Source: JADKAV01 sp963818505
Lineage (GTDB): Bacteria > Actinomycetota > Actinomycetes > S36-B12 > UBA10799
Reading direction: 5' to 3'
Assembly (NCBI GenBank): GCA_963818505.1
Contig: CAWFSJ010000006.1
Coordinates: 80,492 to 144,491 of the forward strand
Length of the DNA stretch: 64,000 nucleotides
Shown here in pieces: positions 8,317 to 16,944 of this stretch. Under the pieces are notes generated by a model that saw nothing but the letters and a program-made list of their open reading frames with translations, was not told the DNA's origin and ran no database searches. Positions within the stretch are counted from its first letter, which is position 1; each line of letters begins with the position of its first letter. The translations under genes and the position numbers were made by a program.

Positions 8317-9624
8317 ATGCCCAGCAAGGCCAAGAACATCTATTGGGCCGTGCGCCGTGTGTGGAATTCCCGCAATTCAGGGCAGATGCTCGCTGCGTGG
8401 GAGAACCAGACCGGCGACCGTGCGCTGCCCGATGACCATTTCGAGACGATGGTCTACTACGCCGACGGCATCGTGAACATGTACCAACTACGGCAGTGGT
8501 ACGACGCGCTCAAGGCCCTCGATGAGCAGTCGCCCGTCGTCCTTGTCTGCCGGTCGGTCTCGTCGGCCTTGGCCCTGCTCGAGGAATCCCCTGTCCCGGT
8601 GGTTTACGGCGGACGCATCGAGGACATCGAGAACCTCGTCAACCGCCAGCGCTTCAAGACGGTGCTGTACGTCAACCAGAACACCCGCAACTTCCAGATG
8701 ATGCGTTTCGCTTCAATGCTCCACGTCTTCATCAGTCACGGCGAGAGTGACAAGTCGTACATGACCTCGGGCCAGATGAAGTGCTACGACTACGCCTTCA
8801 TCGCTGGGGACGCCGCTGCGAACCGCCTCAGCCAGGCGCTCATGGGATACGACGTGGAATCACGCACAAAGCGCATCGGACGACCGCAGCTGGACACCGT
8901 CGCCACTGGTGGCCCTGCACTTGTCGACGATGACCGGACCGTGGTCTTCTACGCCCCGACGTGGGAAGGGGATCGGCCGAGTATGAGTTACGGGTCCTTG
9001 GCCTCCCACGGCGTGACCATGACCCGCGCCTTGCTCGCCTCGGGCCGGCATCGGGTGATCGTGCGGTCACACCCGCGTACAGGTGTGGTTTCGGCCGATC
9101 ACAAGGCCGCCAGCGACGAGATCGCAATGCTGATCTCCCAGGCGAACCTCACCGACCCTTCCGCCGGTCACATCTTCGACCAGACGCCCACCTTCGATTG
9201 GCAGTTGCAGAAGGCCGACGTGTGCATCACCGACGTCAGCGCAGCCGCCCTCGACTGGCTGGCCACCGGCAAACCGCTGCTGGTCACCAAGCCGGCCTCC
9301 CGTAACGCACTGCTGCCCGACACCGGATACCTCGCGACCCTGAACCTGCTGCCCGCCAAGCGAGCCGGGGAGATCGTGGCGGTCCTGGACGAGGTGATCG
9401 CGGACCCGGGACTGGCAGAACAGCGTGAGCACTGGGTCACCTACTACTTCGGTGACACAACCCCCGGCGCCCCCACCGCGGCCTTCCTGCAAGCCTGCCG
9501 GGAGCTGCGCGAGGAGCGAGACCGGTTGATGGCCGAGCTGCCCGGCGAGAAGCTCGCCGACAACGGGCCCAGCGACGCCCACCGCGACATCACCGAATTG
9601 GAAGAGATCGAGTTCGAGAGTTAG
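8317..9624 (+). CDS. CDP-glycerol glycerophosphotransferase-like protein, second paralogue
   Basis: 435 aa, paralogous over its length to the product of 4820-6082. Motifs are MYQLRQWYDALKAL, NQNTRNFQMMRF, FISHGESDKSYM, FYAPTWEGDRPSMSYGS and ITDVSAAALDWLATGKPLLV. The last block reads TDVSAA where classical TagF has TDYSSV. The acidic C-terminal ~30 residues have no counterpart in the paralogue. Having two such enzymes suggests successive steps (a priming and a polymerising or modifying phosphotransferase) of one polyol-phosphate polymer; this is inference. The start is fixed by a leaderless -10 box. It converges on the sulfotransferase gene, with palindrome copy A between the two stops. Confidence 0.85.
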   Translation: MPSKAKNIYWAVRRVWNSRNSGQMLAAWENQTGDRALPDDHFETMVYYADGIVNMYQLRQWYDALKALDEQSPVVLVCRSVSSALALLEESPVPVVYGGRIEDIENLVNRQRFKTVLYVNQNTRNFQMMRFASMLHVFISHGESDKSYMTSGQMKCYDYAFIAGDAAANRLSQALMGYDVESRTKRIGRPQLDTVATGGPALVDDDRTVVFYAPTWEGDRPSMSYGSLASHGVTMTRALLASGRHRVIVRSHPRTGVVSADHKAASDEIAMLISQANLTDPSAGHIFDQTPTFDWQLQKADVCITDVSAAALDWLATGKPLLVTKPASRNALLPDTGYLATLNLLPAKRAGEIVAVLDEVIADPGLAEQREHWVTYYFGDTTPGAPTAAFLQACRELREERDRLMAELPGEKLADNGPSDAHRDITELEEIEFES

Positions 9625-9629
9625 GCCTC

Positions 9630-9698
9630 GTTAGAGGTTGTGCGTCCTGGTTAGCGAATCCACGCGTTGTTTCGCTAACCAACAGCACAACCTCTAAC
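9630..9698. repeat. Dispersed palindromic element, copy A
   Basis: The arms begin GTTAGAGGTTGTGC and end GGTTAGCGAA; the loop reads TCCACGCGTTGT. The middle of the left arm has diverged (GTCCT against TGTT) and is one base longer, so this is the least perfect copy. It fills the gap between two convergent genes, and the TAG stop of the sulfotransferase (9694-9696) lies inside its right arm. It could act as a bidirectional terminator in RNA. Confidence 0.85.
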
Positions 9699-10872
9699 CA
9701 GGACCTGATCCGCCCGAGACGCCCCGCTTCATCGCGCGGGCCACGCCCTTGGCCGACCAGCGGCGCTGGGGAGCTGACACAGGTGCGGCGGCCTGTTCCA
9801 CCTGCGCCTGTTCGACCAAGGCACGCCGCTGGGCCAGCGACTCGGTGACCACACCGATCGCGGCGGCGACCGCGGCATCCATGTCCAGCGCCTGCTGCGG
9901 ATCGTCGACACCCGAGCGAGGCTCAGCGGCCAGTGCCTGCGGATCGCCGATCACATGCACCCCGAGAGCGCCCAGGCCGTCGGCAAAACCCTGGCCCAAG
10001 GCTGCGGCCCGCTCGGCTGCCCACTTGGGCGTCTGGACCTTGGCCTCGTCCGGGCCCGGCGTGCGCTTCTCGACCATGTTCAGAACCAGCCCGCGGCGCA
10101 CCAGACTGCTGAACTCATCCCACGACATCTGCCCGACGAGTTCCTTGTTCAACCGGCGCACGAACTCCGCCTCGGCAGCGGTCATGGACCTGTTCTGCAG
10201 AAGCCCTTGGTGCGCGGCGAGCATCCCTTCGTCAAGGCCCAGGAGTCCTTCGAACGCGTTGAAGATGGCGTTTCGATCACCTTCGGCAAGCACGACCGCG
10301 TACGTCCGGTCGGCGCCGACGATTTCTGCCCAGCGTTTGACCTGCTGCACCTGATCGTGGCGCCACCAGAAGTGGTCCGAGCGCGAGGAGGCCTCATCGG
10401 AGAGGACCTTCTCGAGCCACTGCTCGTAACGGATCGTCATGCCGGACTTGACCTGCTGCTGCCAGGCCGAGGGAAGGATCGAGCCGATGGCGCGCAGTGT
10501 GACGACGACGCTCACTTTCTGCGTGCCGCCAAGGTCCTCGACGATGCGCGCACCCACCTCGGGCTTCACGTCGTCGAGGAACTCGCTGCTGATGATCACG
10601 CGGCCTGGGTAGTCCACCTCTTTGAGCAGTCGCTTCCAGTGCTTCTTGGGTGTGATCCGGGCCCCGTTGCCCCGCCATCCGTAGGGGCGGTCGGCCCCAG
10701 CCAGGATCGCCTTGTGGTGGTACAGACCTTTGCCGGGGTAACGCACCCCGTTCTCCTCGAGCGGCCCGCGAGCCTCGGCCAAAGCCACCTGCAAAGCGGT
10801 CGTGCCGGTCTTGTGCAACCCCACGTGCAGCAGGACTTCGCCGTTGCCGATAGGGGTGATCGATGACTCCAT
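9694..10872 (-). CDS. Sulfotransferase-like protein (PAPS-binding P-loop), copy 1
   Basis: 392 aa. The N-terminal LLHVGLHKTGTTALQ matches the 5'-phosphosulfate-binding loop of sulfotransferases, and VIISSEFLDD then VVVTLRAIGSILPSAWQQ gives the 3'-phosphate-binding Arg/Ser strand and helix. The C-terminal ~100 residues are Ala-rich and basic at the end, with no recognised domain. It is a tandem paralogue of the gene at 10898 (same HKTGTT, ISSEFLD, LPSAWQQ and NRSMTA blocks). The position within a wall-polymer cluster suggests sulfation of a cell-surface glycan or lipid; the substrate is not known. ATG 10872 lies 8 nt after TAGAAT. The stop codon falls inside palindrome copy A. Confidence 0.85.
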   Translation of the reverse strand: MESSITPIGNGEVLLHVGLHKTGTTALQVALAEARGPLEENGVRYPGKGLYHHKAILAGADRPYGWRGNGARITPKKHWKRLLKEVDYPGRVIISSEFLDDVKPEVGARIVEDLGGTQKVSVVVTLRAIGSILPSAWQQQVKSGMTIRYEQWLEKVLSDEASSRSDHFWWRHDQVQQVKRWAEIVGADRTYAVVLAEGDRNAIFNAFEGLLGLDEGMLAAHQGLLQNRSMTAAEAEFVRRLNKELVGQMSWDEFSSLVRRGLVLNMVEKRTPGPDEAKVQTPKWAAERAAALGQGFADGLGALGVHVIGDPQALAAEPRSGVDDPQQALDMDAAVAAAIGVVTESLAQRRALVEQAQVEQAAAPVSAPQRRWSAKGVARAMKRGVSGGSGPG

Positions 10873-10880
10873 GGAAACCA

Positions 10881-10886
10881 ATTCTA
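10881..10886 (-). promoter_or_regulatory. Possible leaderless -10 box TAGAAT for gene at 10872
   Basis: TAGAAT, 8 nt, ATG. The same N8 spacing is found at the paralogous gene at 12034. Confidence 0.4.
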
Positions 10887-10897
10887 CGAAGTGCGAA

Positions 10898-12034
10898 TCA
10901 GGCGTGCGGTTCGGGCGCGGGCGTGGCGGCGCTTTTGCCCCGGGACCAGCGGGTCAGCGTGCGCAGGGCCTGTTTGCGGCTGACTTCCGGGGGCGACGTC
11001 TCGTAGCGCACAAGACCCGCCGCGCCGGCGACTGCGGCGTCCAGGGGCATCACCTTCGCACGACGGTAAGGCCCCGATGCCGGCCGCCTTGCCAGTTCCG
11101 CGGGGTCGCCAATCACGTGCACGCCCAAGGCCGGGACGCCCTGCGCGAACCGCTGGCCGTACTGCTCAGCCTGCTCGGCTGCCCAGGCCGGGGTCTGGAT
11201 CCGCAACTCGTCTGCATCCGGCTTGCGGCTCTCGACCATGGTCAGGACGATTCCCTCACGGACCTTCGCGGAGTACTGGTCCCATGTGAGGTCGTGGCTG
11301 ACCTGCTTGTTGAGCTTGCGCAGGAACTCCGCCTCCCCTGCCGTCATCGACCTGTTGGCCACGGCCACCTTGCGCCCCGAGAGCAATCCGGCGGGCAGAT
11401 CCAGCAGCCCCTCGAACGCGTTGAAGATCGCCAAACGGTCGCCATCAGGAACGATCACGGCGTAAGTGCGATCCAGGCCAACGATCCCGGCCCACCTGCG
11501 GACCTGCTCGATCTGGTCGTGGCGGTACCAGAAGCGGTCGGCACGCTTCTTACGCTTCGCGGCGAAGATCGTCTTCAGGAACTGGTTGTAGGGCGCGCTG
11601 TATCCGGACTTCAACCGCTGCTGCCAGGCCGACGGAAGGATCGCGCCGATGGAACGAAGGGTCACCACCACGCTCACCCGCGCCGGCCCGCCCAGATCAG
11701 CGATCATGCGTTCGGCGGTGTGCGGCTCTACGTTGTCCAGGAACTCGCTGCTGATGATGGTGCGGCCCTTGTAGTTGGCCTGTTTGACCAGGGCGTCCCA
11801 CGGCTTGCGCGGCACCTCCTGGGCGCCGCGGTCCTGCCACCCGTAGACACGGCCGGCCCCCCCGAGGATCGCCTTGTGCTGGTAGCGCGAGTTGCCGGGG
11901 TATCGCACACCATGCTGCTCGAGGTCACCGCGGGCATCGGCAAGCGCAACCTGAAGCGCGGTGGTTCCGGTCTTGTGCACTCCGACGTGCAGCAGGACCT
12001 CGCCCTTGCCGATGGGGGTGATCGAAGATGCCAT
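10898..12034 (-). CDS. Sulfotransferase-like protein (PAPS-binding P-loop), copy 2
   Basis: 378 aa. It shares HVGVHKTGTTALQVALADAR, IISSEFLDN, VVVTLRSIGAILPSAWQQ and RSMTAGEAEFLRKLNK with the neighbour at 9694, so the pair arose by tandem duplication. The HKTGTT loop and the downstream Arg/Ser motif are the expected PAPS contacts. The C-terminal tail is again basic and lacks a known domain. The start is ATG 12034; longer forms would run into the gene at 12060. Only 25 nt separate it from the copy 1 start. Cytoplasmic sulfation of a lipid-linked precursor is a reasonable guess but not shown. Confidence 0.85.
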   Translation of the reverse strand: MASSITPIGKGEVLLHVGVHKTGTTALQVALADARGDLEQHGVRYPGNSRYQHKAILGGAGRVYGWQDRGAQEVPRKPWDALVKQANYKGRTIISSEFLDNVEPHTAERMIADLGGPARVSVVVTLRSIGAILPSAWQQRLKSGYSAPYNQFLKTIFAAKRKKRADRFWYRHDQIEQVRRWAGIVGLDRTYAVIVPDGDRLAIFNAFEGLLDLPAGLLSGRKVAVANRSMTAGEAEFLRKLNKQVSHDLTWDQYSAKVREGIVLTMVESRKPDADELRIQTPAWAAEQAEQYGQRFAQGVPALGVHVIGDPAELARRPASGPYRRAKVMPLDAAVAGAAGLVRYETSPPEVSRKQALRTLTRWSRGKSAATPAPEPHA

Positions 12035-12042
12035 AACAACTG

Positions 12043-12048
12043 AGTCTA
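12043..12048 (-). promoter_or_regulatory. Possible leaderless -10 box TAGACT for gene at 12034
   Basis: TAGACT, 8 nt, ATG 12034, with no Shine-Dalgarno sequence. Confidence 0.4.
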
Positions 12049-12059
12049 GGCCGGGTCGA

Positions 12060-13514
12060 TCACTGCACTTGGTACAGCCGCGCTTTGCCATCGGCCGAAC
12101 TCCAGCGCAAGGCGTAGGTGTCCAAAGGCAACTCGTTGCCCTGCGCCTTCCACAGGTCGTAGTCCAGTTTGCAGAACTCGCATGTCTCATCGGTGTCACT
12201 GAAGATCAGCACATACTGGCCCGGTTCCGGTTGCGCGCCGCGGGTGAAGTCTCGAAGGTCCACATCCCGGCCGAGGCTCTCGGCGTACACGGGCAGGATG
12301 CGCACCGTCCGGCCGTCTGTGTACACCTGCGGGCCCTGCGGCAAGTTGCGCACCGTCTCGTAGGGCAGGGAGCCGCTATTGGGGTAGAACGTCGCTTCGG
12401 TGGTCGCGAACCGCACTCCGGGCACGAGCACGAGCGCTGCCAGCGCCGCAGCACCCACCCACCCAGGCAGTCGAAGTCGCGCTGCGACGTGTGCACACAG
12501 CGCCACGGCGGCGATGGTCAGCCCGGGCATGAACGCCAGCCAGTAGCGAGGCACGTCCACGCGGACGCTGGGGTGGGCCGGGTCCAGCACCCCTGCCTGC
12601 AGCATCAGCAGACCGGCGGGCAACAGGGCCCACACGACGTACAACCCCACCCTCCCGCGCAGCCAGAGGCCACCGATGAGTCCGAGAGCGGCGACCACCA
12701 GCAGCACCCAGCCCCACGGTTCCTGCGACATGGCCACCGGCAGGCGCGCGAGGTACCACCACCGGCTCTGCCCCAAGTACGCGCCGTCCAAGGGCGAGGT
12801 CGAGTCGTTGAGATCCGAGCCGGTCAGCACGTGGAGCTTGGCCCAAGGGTCGTTCAGCGTCAGCCAGGACAACCCGATGTCCAGCGCCGCCCAAACGACC
12901 AGCCCGGGCAGGACCGCCAGATACCCCCGCCACCGCCGCGACAGCCCCCAGATGAGGAAGGCGAAGATCGGCCAGGTGAACAGCGTGGTCTCGCGCACCT
13001 CGAACGCCCATCCCGCCGCGAGCCCGGCCAGCAGCAGCGGCCACACCCGGTCACGGTCGCGAGCAATCAGCACCAGGATCAGCGTCAATCCGTTGAGCGC
13101 GATGGCCATCAGGTCCGGGTAGCCACGGCTCAGGTTGATGAAGGTCAATGGCTGCGCGACGAACGCCACAACGCTCAGAGCCGCGACGAGCGCCGGGCCC
13201 ACCGCCCGGGACAGCACGTAGACCACGGGCACGACCAGAGCAGTGGCCAGGAAGGCGAACGCATAGAAGGTCGCAAGGGTGTCGCCGAACACCGCGGCGA
13301 CCGGCAACAGGGGCACGATGATTCCCCATCGGGTCAGCCCGGAGGGGATCCACTCGTGGGTGCCGAACTCCAGCGCAGACATGGCGTAGTGCCAGGGGTC
13401 GGAGGTGACCAGGACCGTGCGGAAGGCCCAGGCGAGCGCAAGCGTGCATACACCCAGCAGCAGCGCCACGGGTACGTCGACCCGGCTGCGCCAGGGGTCA
13501 GCCCAAGGCCGCAT
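12060..13514 (-). CDS. GT-C fold membrane glycosyltransferase (PMT/ArnT-like)
   Basis: 484 aa polytopic membrane protein with about ten hydrophobic helices. The first extracytoplasmic loop after helix 1 holds TSDPWHYAMSALEFG, an acidic motif in the place where GT-C enzymes carry their catalytic Asp/Glu. A soluble C-terminal part of ~110 residues contains a CEFC pair. Such enzymes use polyprenyl-phosphate sugars on the outer face of the membrane. ATG 13514 lies 17 nt inside the 3' end of the upstream TagF-like gene, so the two are probably co-translated. A longer form from 13553 would overlap more and is less likely. Donor and acceptor are unknown. Confidence 0.8.
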   Translation of the reverse strand: MRPWADPWRSRVDVPVALLLGVCTLALAWAFRTVLVTSDPWHYAMSALEFGTHEWIPSGLTRWGIIVPLLPVAAVFGDTLATFYAFAFLATALVVPVVYVLSRAVGPALVAALSVVAFVAQPLTFINLSRGYPDLMAIALNGLTLILVLIARDRDRVWPLLLAGLAAGWAFEVRETTLFTWPIFAFLIWGLSRRWRGYLAVLPGLVVWAALDIGLSWLTLNDPWAKLHVLTGSDLNDSTSPLDGAYLGQSRWWYLARLPVAMSQEPWGWVLLVVAALGLIGGLWLRGRVGLYVVWALLPAGLLMLQAGVLDPAHPSVRVDVPRYWLAFMPGLTIAAVALCAHVAARLRLPGWVGAAALAALVLVPGVRFATTEATFYPNSGSLPYETVRNLPQGPQVYTDGRTVRILPVYAESLGRDVDLRDFTRGAQPEPGQYVLIFSDTDETCEFCKLDYDLWKAQGNELPLDTYALRWSSADGKARLYQVQ

Positions 13515-16500
13515 CGATGACCCGGGCTGAAGCGTTGCCGTCCTCCCACGCACAGAACTGCTCGGAGAACCGGCTGTAGGCCCCGGCGTACTGCTGCTGC
13601 ACGTCGCCCAGTTGGACCAGCGCGTCCAGCACCTCGCCGGAGGTCCGGCAGATCGGGCCGGGTGGGTCCGCGGTCAGGTCGAAGTAGAAGCCGCGCAGGC
13701 GGTCCCGGTAGTCGTCCAGGTCCCACGTGTAGAAGATCATCGGGCGGCCGGTGTTGGCGAAGTCGAACATCACTGAGGAGTAGTCGGTGATCAGCACATC
13801 GGCGATCAGGTAGAGGTCGGCGATGTCCGGGTAGGTCGAGACGTTGCGCACGAAACCACCAACATCCACAATCCCGGCCCTTGTGGCCTGCAGGTGATGT
13901 CCACGCAATAGCAGGACGTGGGAGTCCCCGAAGCGCTCACGGAGCATCTCCACGTTGAGCTTGAGGTCGAACAGGTAGCGACCCCGATCGTCGTAGCGGT
14001 CGTCGCGCCAGGTCGGGGCGTACAGGATCACCTGCTGGTCCTCACGCAGGCCGAGCCGGGCACGGGCGGCGGCAGCGCGTGCATGACGTTCGGGCCGGTA
14101 GAAGAGGTCGTTGCGCGGGTAACCCGTGGCGAGGATCTCGCGAGTGGGCACACCGAAGGCGCGCGCCATGATCTGGGTGGAGTAGGCGTTGGGGCTGACG
14201 AGGTAGTTCCACTTGGCCGCTTCAGCGGCGAACGTCTGCAGATAGCCCTTGCGCGCGAAGTTGACCTTCTCGATGTCCTGACCGACCTTCTTCAGCGGTG
14301 TCCCGTGCCAGGTCTGCAGGTAGGTCTGATCATCGCGCTTGACGAAACTCTGATCGATCGAGTCGTTGGAGATGATCCAACGCGATCGAGCCAGCAGGTC
14401 GTAGTACTCCGGGCTGAAACGAAGGACCGTCTGGACTCCGCGTGGCATCCGGACCCCGAGATCGCGCACCACCCACACTCTGCGGCGGCGATCCTTGCGC
14501 CGCTGGAGCTCCTCGTCGATAGCGCGCAGATTGTCGCTGTACTGCTTGCCCTTCCAGTTCTCGAACAGGATGGTCTTGCGCGTGCGCCGGGAACGCCGCT
14601 TGGGGTAGTACGTGTCGATGATGTGCGCTCTGCCGTGCAGGCCCGGGGGACGGATGTCCCCTGACGGGTCCACCAGGATGTAGGCCGTCGCCGCCCGCCG
14701 GGCACGCACCCCGATCTTGACCCCGCCACGCAGGCTGAGCCACTCCGGGGACACCATCCGCGACCGGGTGATCTCCGCGACGTGTACGGGAACACCGTCC
14801 TGACTCAAGAGGCTCCACCGGCCCGGGGCGAGATGGGCGACCCCGTCGTCGGCGCCGCGATCATCAGCCGGCAGGCTCACCTGCCACTGCTCACCGTCGA
14901 GCGTCACCGGGTACTCGCTGCGAAGCCCATTACGGTTCTCCAGGGCCAGTACCGTCAACCCCGACGCCCGGTCACCGCTCAGGTGCAGATCACCTCCGGC
15001 GATCCGCCACTGCAGCAGTCGCGGCCGTGGCTCACGAACACTGATCTGCAGCCCGCCAGTCACTCCCGCGCGTGCGTGGTACTCCTGGTCGCCGTGCGTC
15101 TGCAGGATCTCGCTCAAGCCCGGGTCGACGAGGGCCGGTTGCGGCTCCTGCGACTGCGGATCCGCCAGCAGGACGTCGAACTCGGTCACAGTCGCGGACT
15201 CCAGCGGCGGCATCGCGGAAACGTCGAGGTCCACGGTCGTGGAATGCTCCGCGCTGACCTCCTCGAAGTCATCACGGCGTCGCGCGAGGACCTGTACGCC
15301 GGGAAGTGCGCCGCCGAAGTGCACACGCACCAGGCCCGGCCTCGGGATCTCGACGCCGGTGACCAGCGGCTGTGGCCGGTGGACCGCCAGACCCAGCGGT
15401 TCACCGCGCCAACGCAAAACGGCAATGCGCCCATCCGGCAGGACAGTCCGCCTGGGCAGTTGGGCCGCCCCGTCGTAGGTCCCCGAAAGCGGGACCCGCC
15501 GCCGCCCGCCTGGAGCCGTGACGTCGACGTCGACGCGCATCAGGCCCTCTGCCGGCAGGTCCGCCACAGGCACGGTGAAGGACAACCCGACGTTGTCGTA
15601 GGTCACGTCCGCGTTGAACTCCTTGGCCGTCAGGTCCGACCGGTTGTGCCATTTGACCGCAACGCTGAACGGGGCGTCGCCTCCGACCACACGGATGCGC
15701 AGCTTGCGCTGTTCCGGCCCGCCGGAGTCGATGCCTTCCAGATAGGCATAACCTGCGACGGCCAGCCCCTCTTCTGTCCAACTGGCCTGCTCCACCTCGG
15801 AGGCGACGGGCTGAGCCTGTCCCCACTCGTACAGTTCGCGGGGATACCCCGGCTCGCCCAGGAACGGCAGGTCGGCGTACGTGAGACCGTCGCCGGGGAT
15901 CGTCTTGCGCAGCGCGTACGGGTCGCGTTCGTATTCGAGGAACTCCACCAGTTGTTCGTGCTGCCCCTGCTCGATCAGCCAGTACCGGACCCGGTCACGG
16001 GGCGGCAGTTCTGCCATCACCTCAGGTGAGCTGGCCCGCAGGAACGCCCCCACGCGTTCCATGAAGAGGTGCTGGTAGGCCTGCGAGGCAGTTGGATAGT
16101 TGGGCAGGTACAGCGGGATGTCGAACGTAAGCACTTTGCGGTCGTGGGTCTGCTTGAGGAACTGGTCGTCGGCGAGCAGGGCGCAGACCTCGTCGATCGC
16201 GTCCATCCGGTCGCGCAGATTGTCGACCTCGCCGCGGCGCTGGGTGATCGAGGCATCGGAGTCGATGCGGCGACGCCAGTAGTACACCGGTGTCTTGAGA
16301 ACGTCCACAGCCCTGGCCCGGACATGGGCCGCGATCATGACTGGGAGATCCTCATAGGTGACCAGCGGCTTGAAACCCAGGCCGGTCTCACGCCAGAACT
16401 GCGTGCGGAACACCTTGTTCCACGACGTCGTGTCGTACATGAGGCTGGGCGTGCGGGTGATCGTCGTGCGCAGCCGGGTTCCCAGGATTGCGTTGCGGTG

Positions 16501-16890
16501 CGGCCCACTGGGAGTCAGGTGCACACCGTCGTAACGTTGTACGTCACCGAGCGCGATGTCCGAGCCGGTCTTGCGCAGGCTGCTCATCAGTACCCGGAAG
16601 CCTTCGGGCGGGAGCAGGTCGTCACCGTCCACGAACGCCAGATGATCCTGGGTGACATGTGCCAGGCCGAGGTTTCGCGCACCACCCGGACCGCTGCCGG
16701 GCCCGTCCACCACCACCCACCCGGGATTGGCCTGCGCGTACTGCGCGCAGATGGCACCCGTTGAGTCCGACGAACCGTCGTTGACCAGGATGACTTGGGT
16801 CGCCGGCTCCTCCTGTGCCACGAGGGAATCGAGGCAGGCGGGTAAGAACTCCGCCACGTTGTGGCAGGCGACGACAACACTGAGCCCCAT
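13498..16890 (-). CDS. Bifunctional GT2 / CDP-glycerol glycerophosphotransferase (TagF-like)
   Basis: 1130 aa. Residues ~1-215 are a GT2 domain (VVVACHNVAEF, LVNDGSSDST, GGARNLGL, AFVDGDDLLP). A central ~500-residue beta-rich region without a recognised family follows. The last ~390 residues form a TagF domain with the full catalytic set: TWHGTPLKKVG, YAPTWRDDRYDD, LLRGHH and ITDYSSVMFDFANTGRP. This is the only one of the three such domains here with canonical motifs, so it is the best candidate polymerase of a poly(polyol-phosphate) main chain using CDP-glycerol or a related donor. ATG 16890 is 7 nt after TAGAGT; the GTG at 16896 is too close to the box. It heads a run with the GT-C gene. 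Confidence 0.9.
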   Translation of the reverse strand: MGLSVVVACHNVAEFLPACLDSLVAQEEPATQVILVNDGSSDSTGAICAQYAQANPGWVVVDGPGSGPGGARNLGLAHVTQDHLAFVDGDDLLPPEGFRVLMSSLRKTGSDIALGDVQRYDGVHLTPSGPHRNAILGTRLRTTITRTPSLMYDTTSWNKVFRTQFWRETGLGFKPLVTYEDLPVMIAAHVRARAVDVLKTPVYYWRRRIDSDASITQRRGEVDNLRDRMDAIDEVCALLADDQFLKQTHDRKVLTFDIPLYLPNYPTASQAYQHLFMERVGAFLRASSPEVMAELPPRDRVRYWLIEQGQHEQLVEFLEYERDPYALRKTIPGDGLTYADLPFLGEPGYPRELYEWGQAQPVASEVEQASWTEEGLAVAGYAYLEGIDSGGPEQRKLRIRVVGGDAPFSVAVKWHNRSDLTAKEFNADVTYDNVGLSFTVPVADLPAEGLMRVDVDVTAPGGRRRVPLSGTYDGAAQLPRRTVLPDGRIAVLRWRGEPLGLAVHRPQPLVTGVEIPRPGLVRVHFGGALPGVQVLARRRDDFEEVSAEHSTTVDLDVSAMPPLESATVTEFDVLLADPQSQEPQPALVDPGLSEILQTHGDQEYHARAGVTGGLQISVREPRPRLLQWRIAGGDLHLSGDRASGLTVLALENRNGLRSEYPVTLDGEQWQVSLPADDRGADDGVAHLAPGRWSLLSQDGVPVHVAEITRSRMVSPEWLSLRGGVKIGVRARRAATAYILVDPSGDIRPPGLHGRAHIIDTYYPKRRSRRTRKTILFENWKGKQYSDNLRAIDEELQRRKDRRRRVWVVRDLGVRMPRGVQTVLRFSPEYYDLLARSRWIISNDSIDQSFVKRDDQTYLQTWHGTPLKKVGQDIEKVNFARKGYLQTFAAEAAKWNYLVSPNAYSTQIMARAFGVPTREILATGYPRNDLFYRPERHARAAAARARLGLREDQQVILYAPTWRDDRYDDRGRYLFDLKLNVEMLRERFGDSHVLLLRGHHLQATRAGIVDVGGFVRNVSTYPDIADLYLIADVLITDYSSVMFDFANTGRPMIFYTWDLDDYRDRLRGFYFDLTADPPGPICRTSGEVLDALVQLGDVQQQYAGAYSRFSEQFCAWEDGNASARVIDAALG

Positions 16891-16897
16891 CAGCACG

Positions 16898-16903
16898 ACT
16901 CTA
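16898..16903 (-). promoter_or_regulatory. Leaderless -10 box TAGAGT for gene at 16890
   Basis: TAGAGT, 7 nt, ATG 16890. The preceding GTG (16896) and CTG would sit only 1-4 nt from the box. Confidence 0.55.
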
Positions 16904-16944
16904 GTCGGTGATTGTGAGGGCCACGGCCCAGACCTCGGACGGGT

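Noticed and set aside
11961..13520. 519-codon plus-strand open frame
   Set aside because: Antisense to the GT-C gene; its Gln/Arg/His-rich translation is typical of GC-rich shadow frames.
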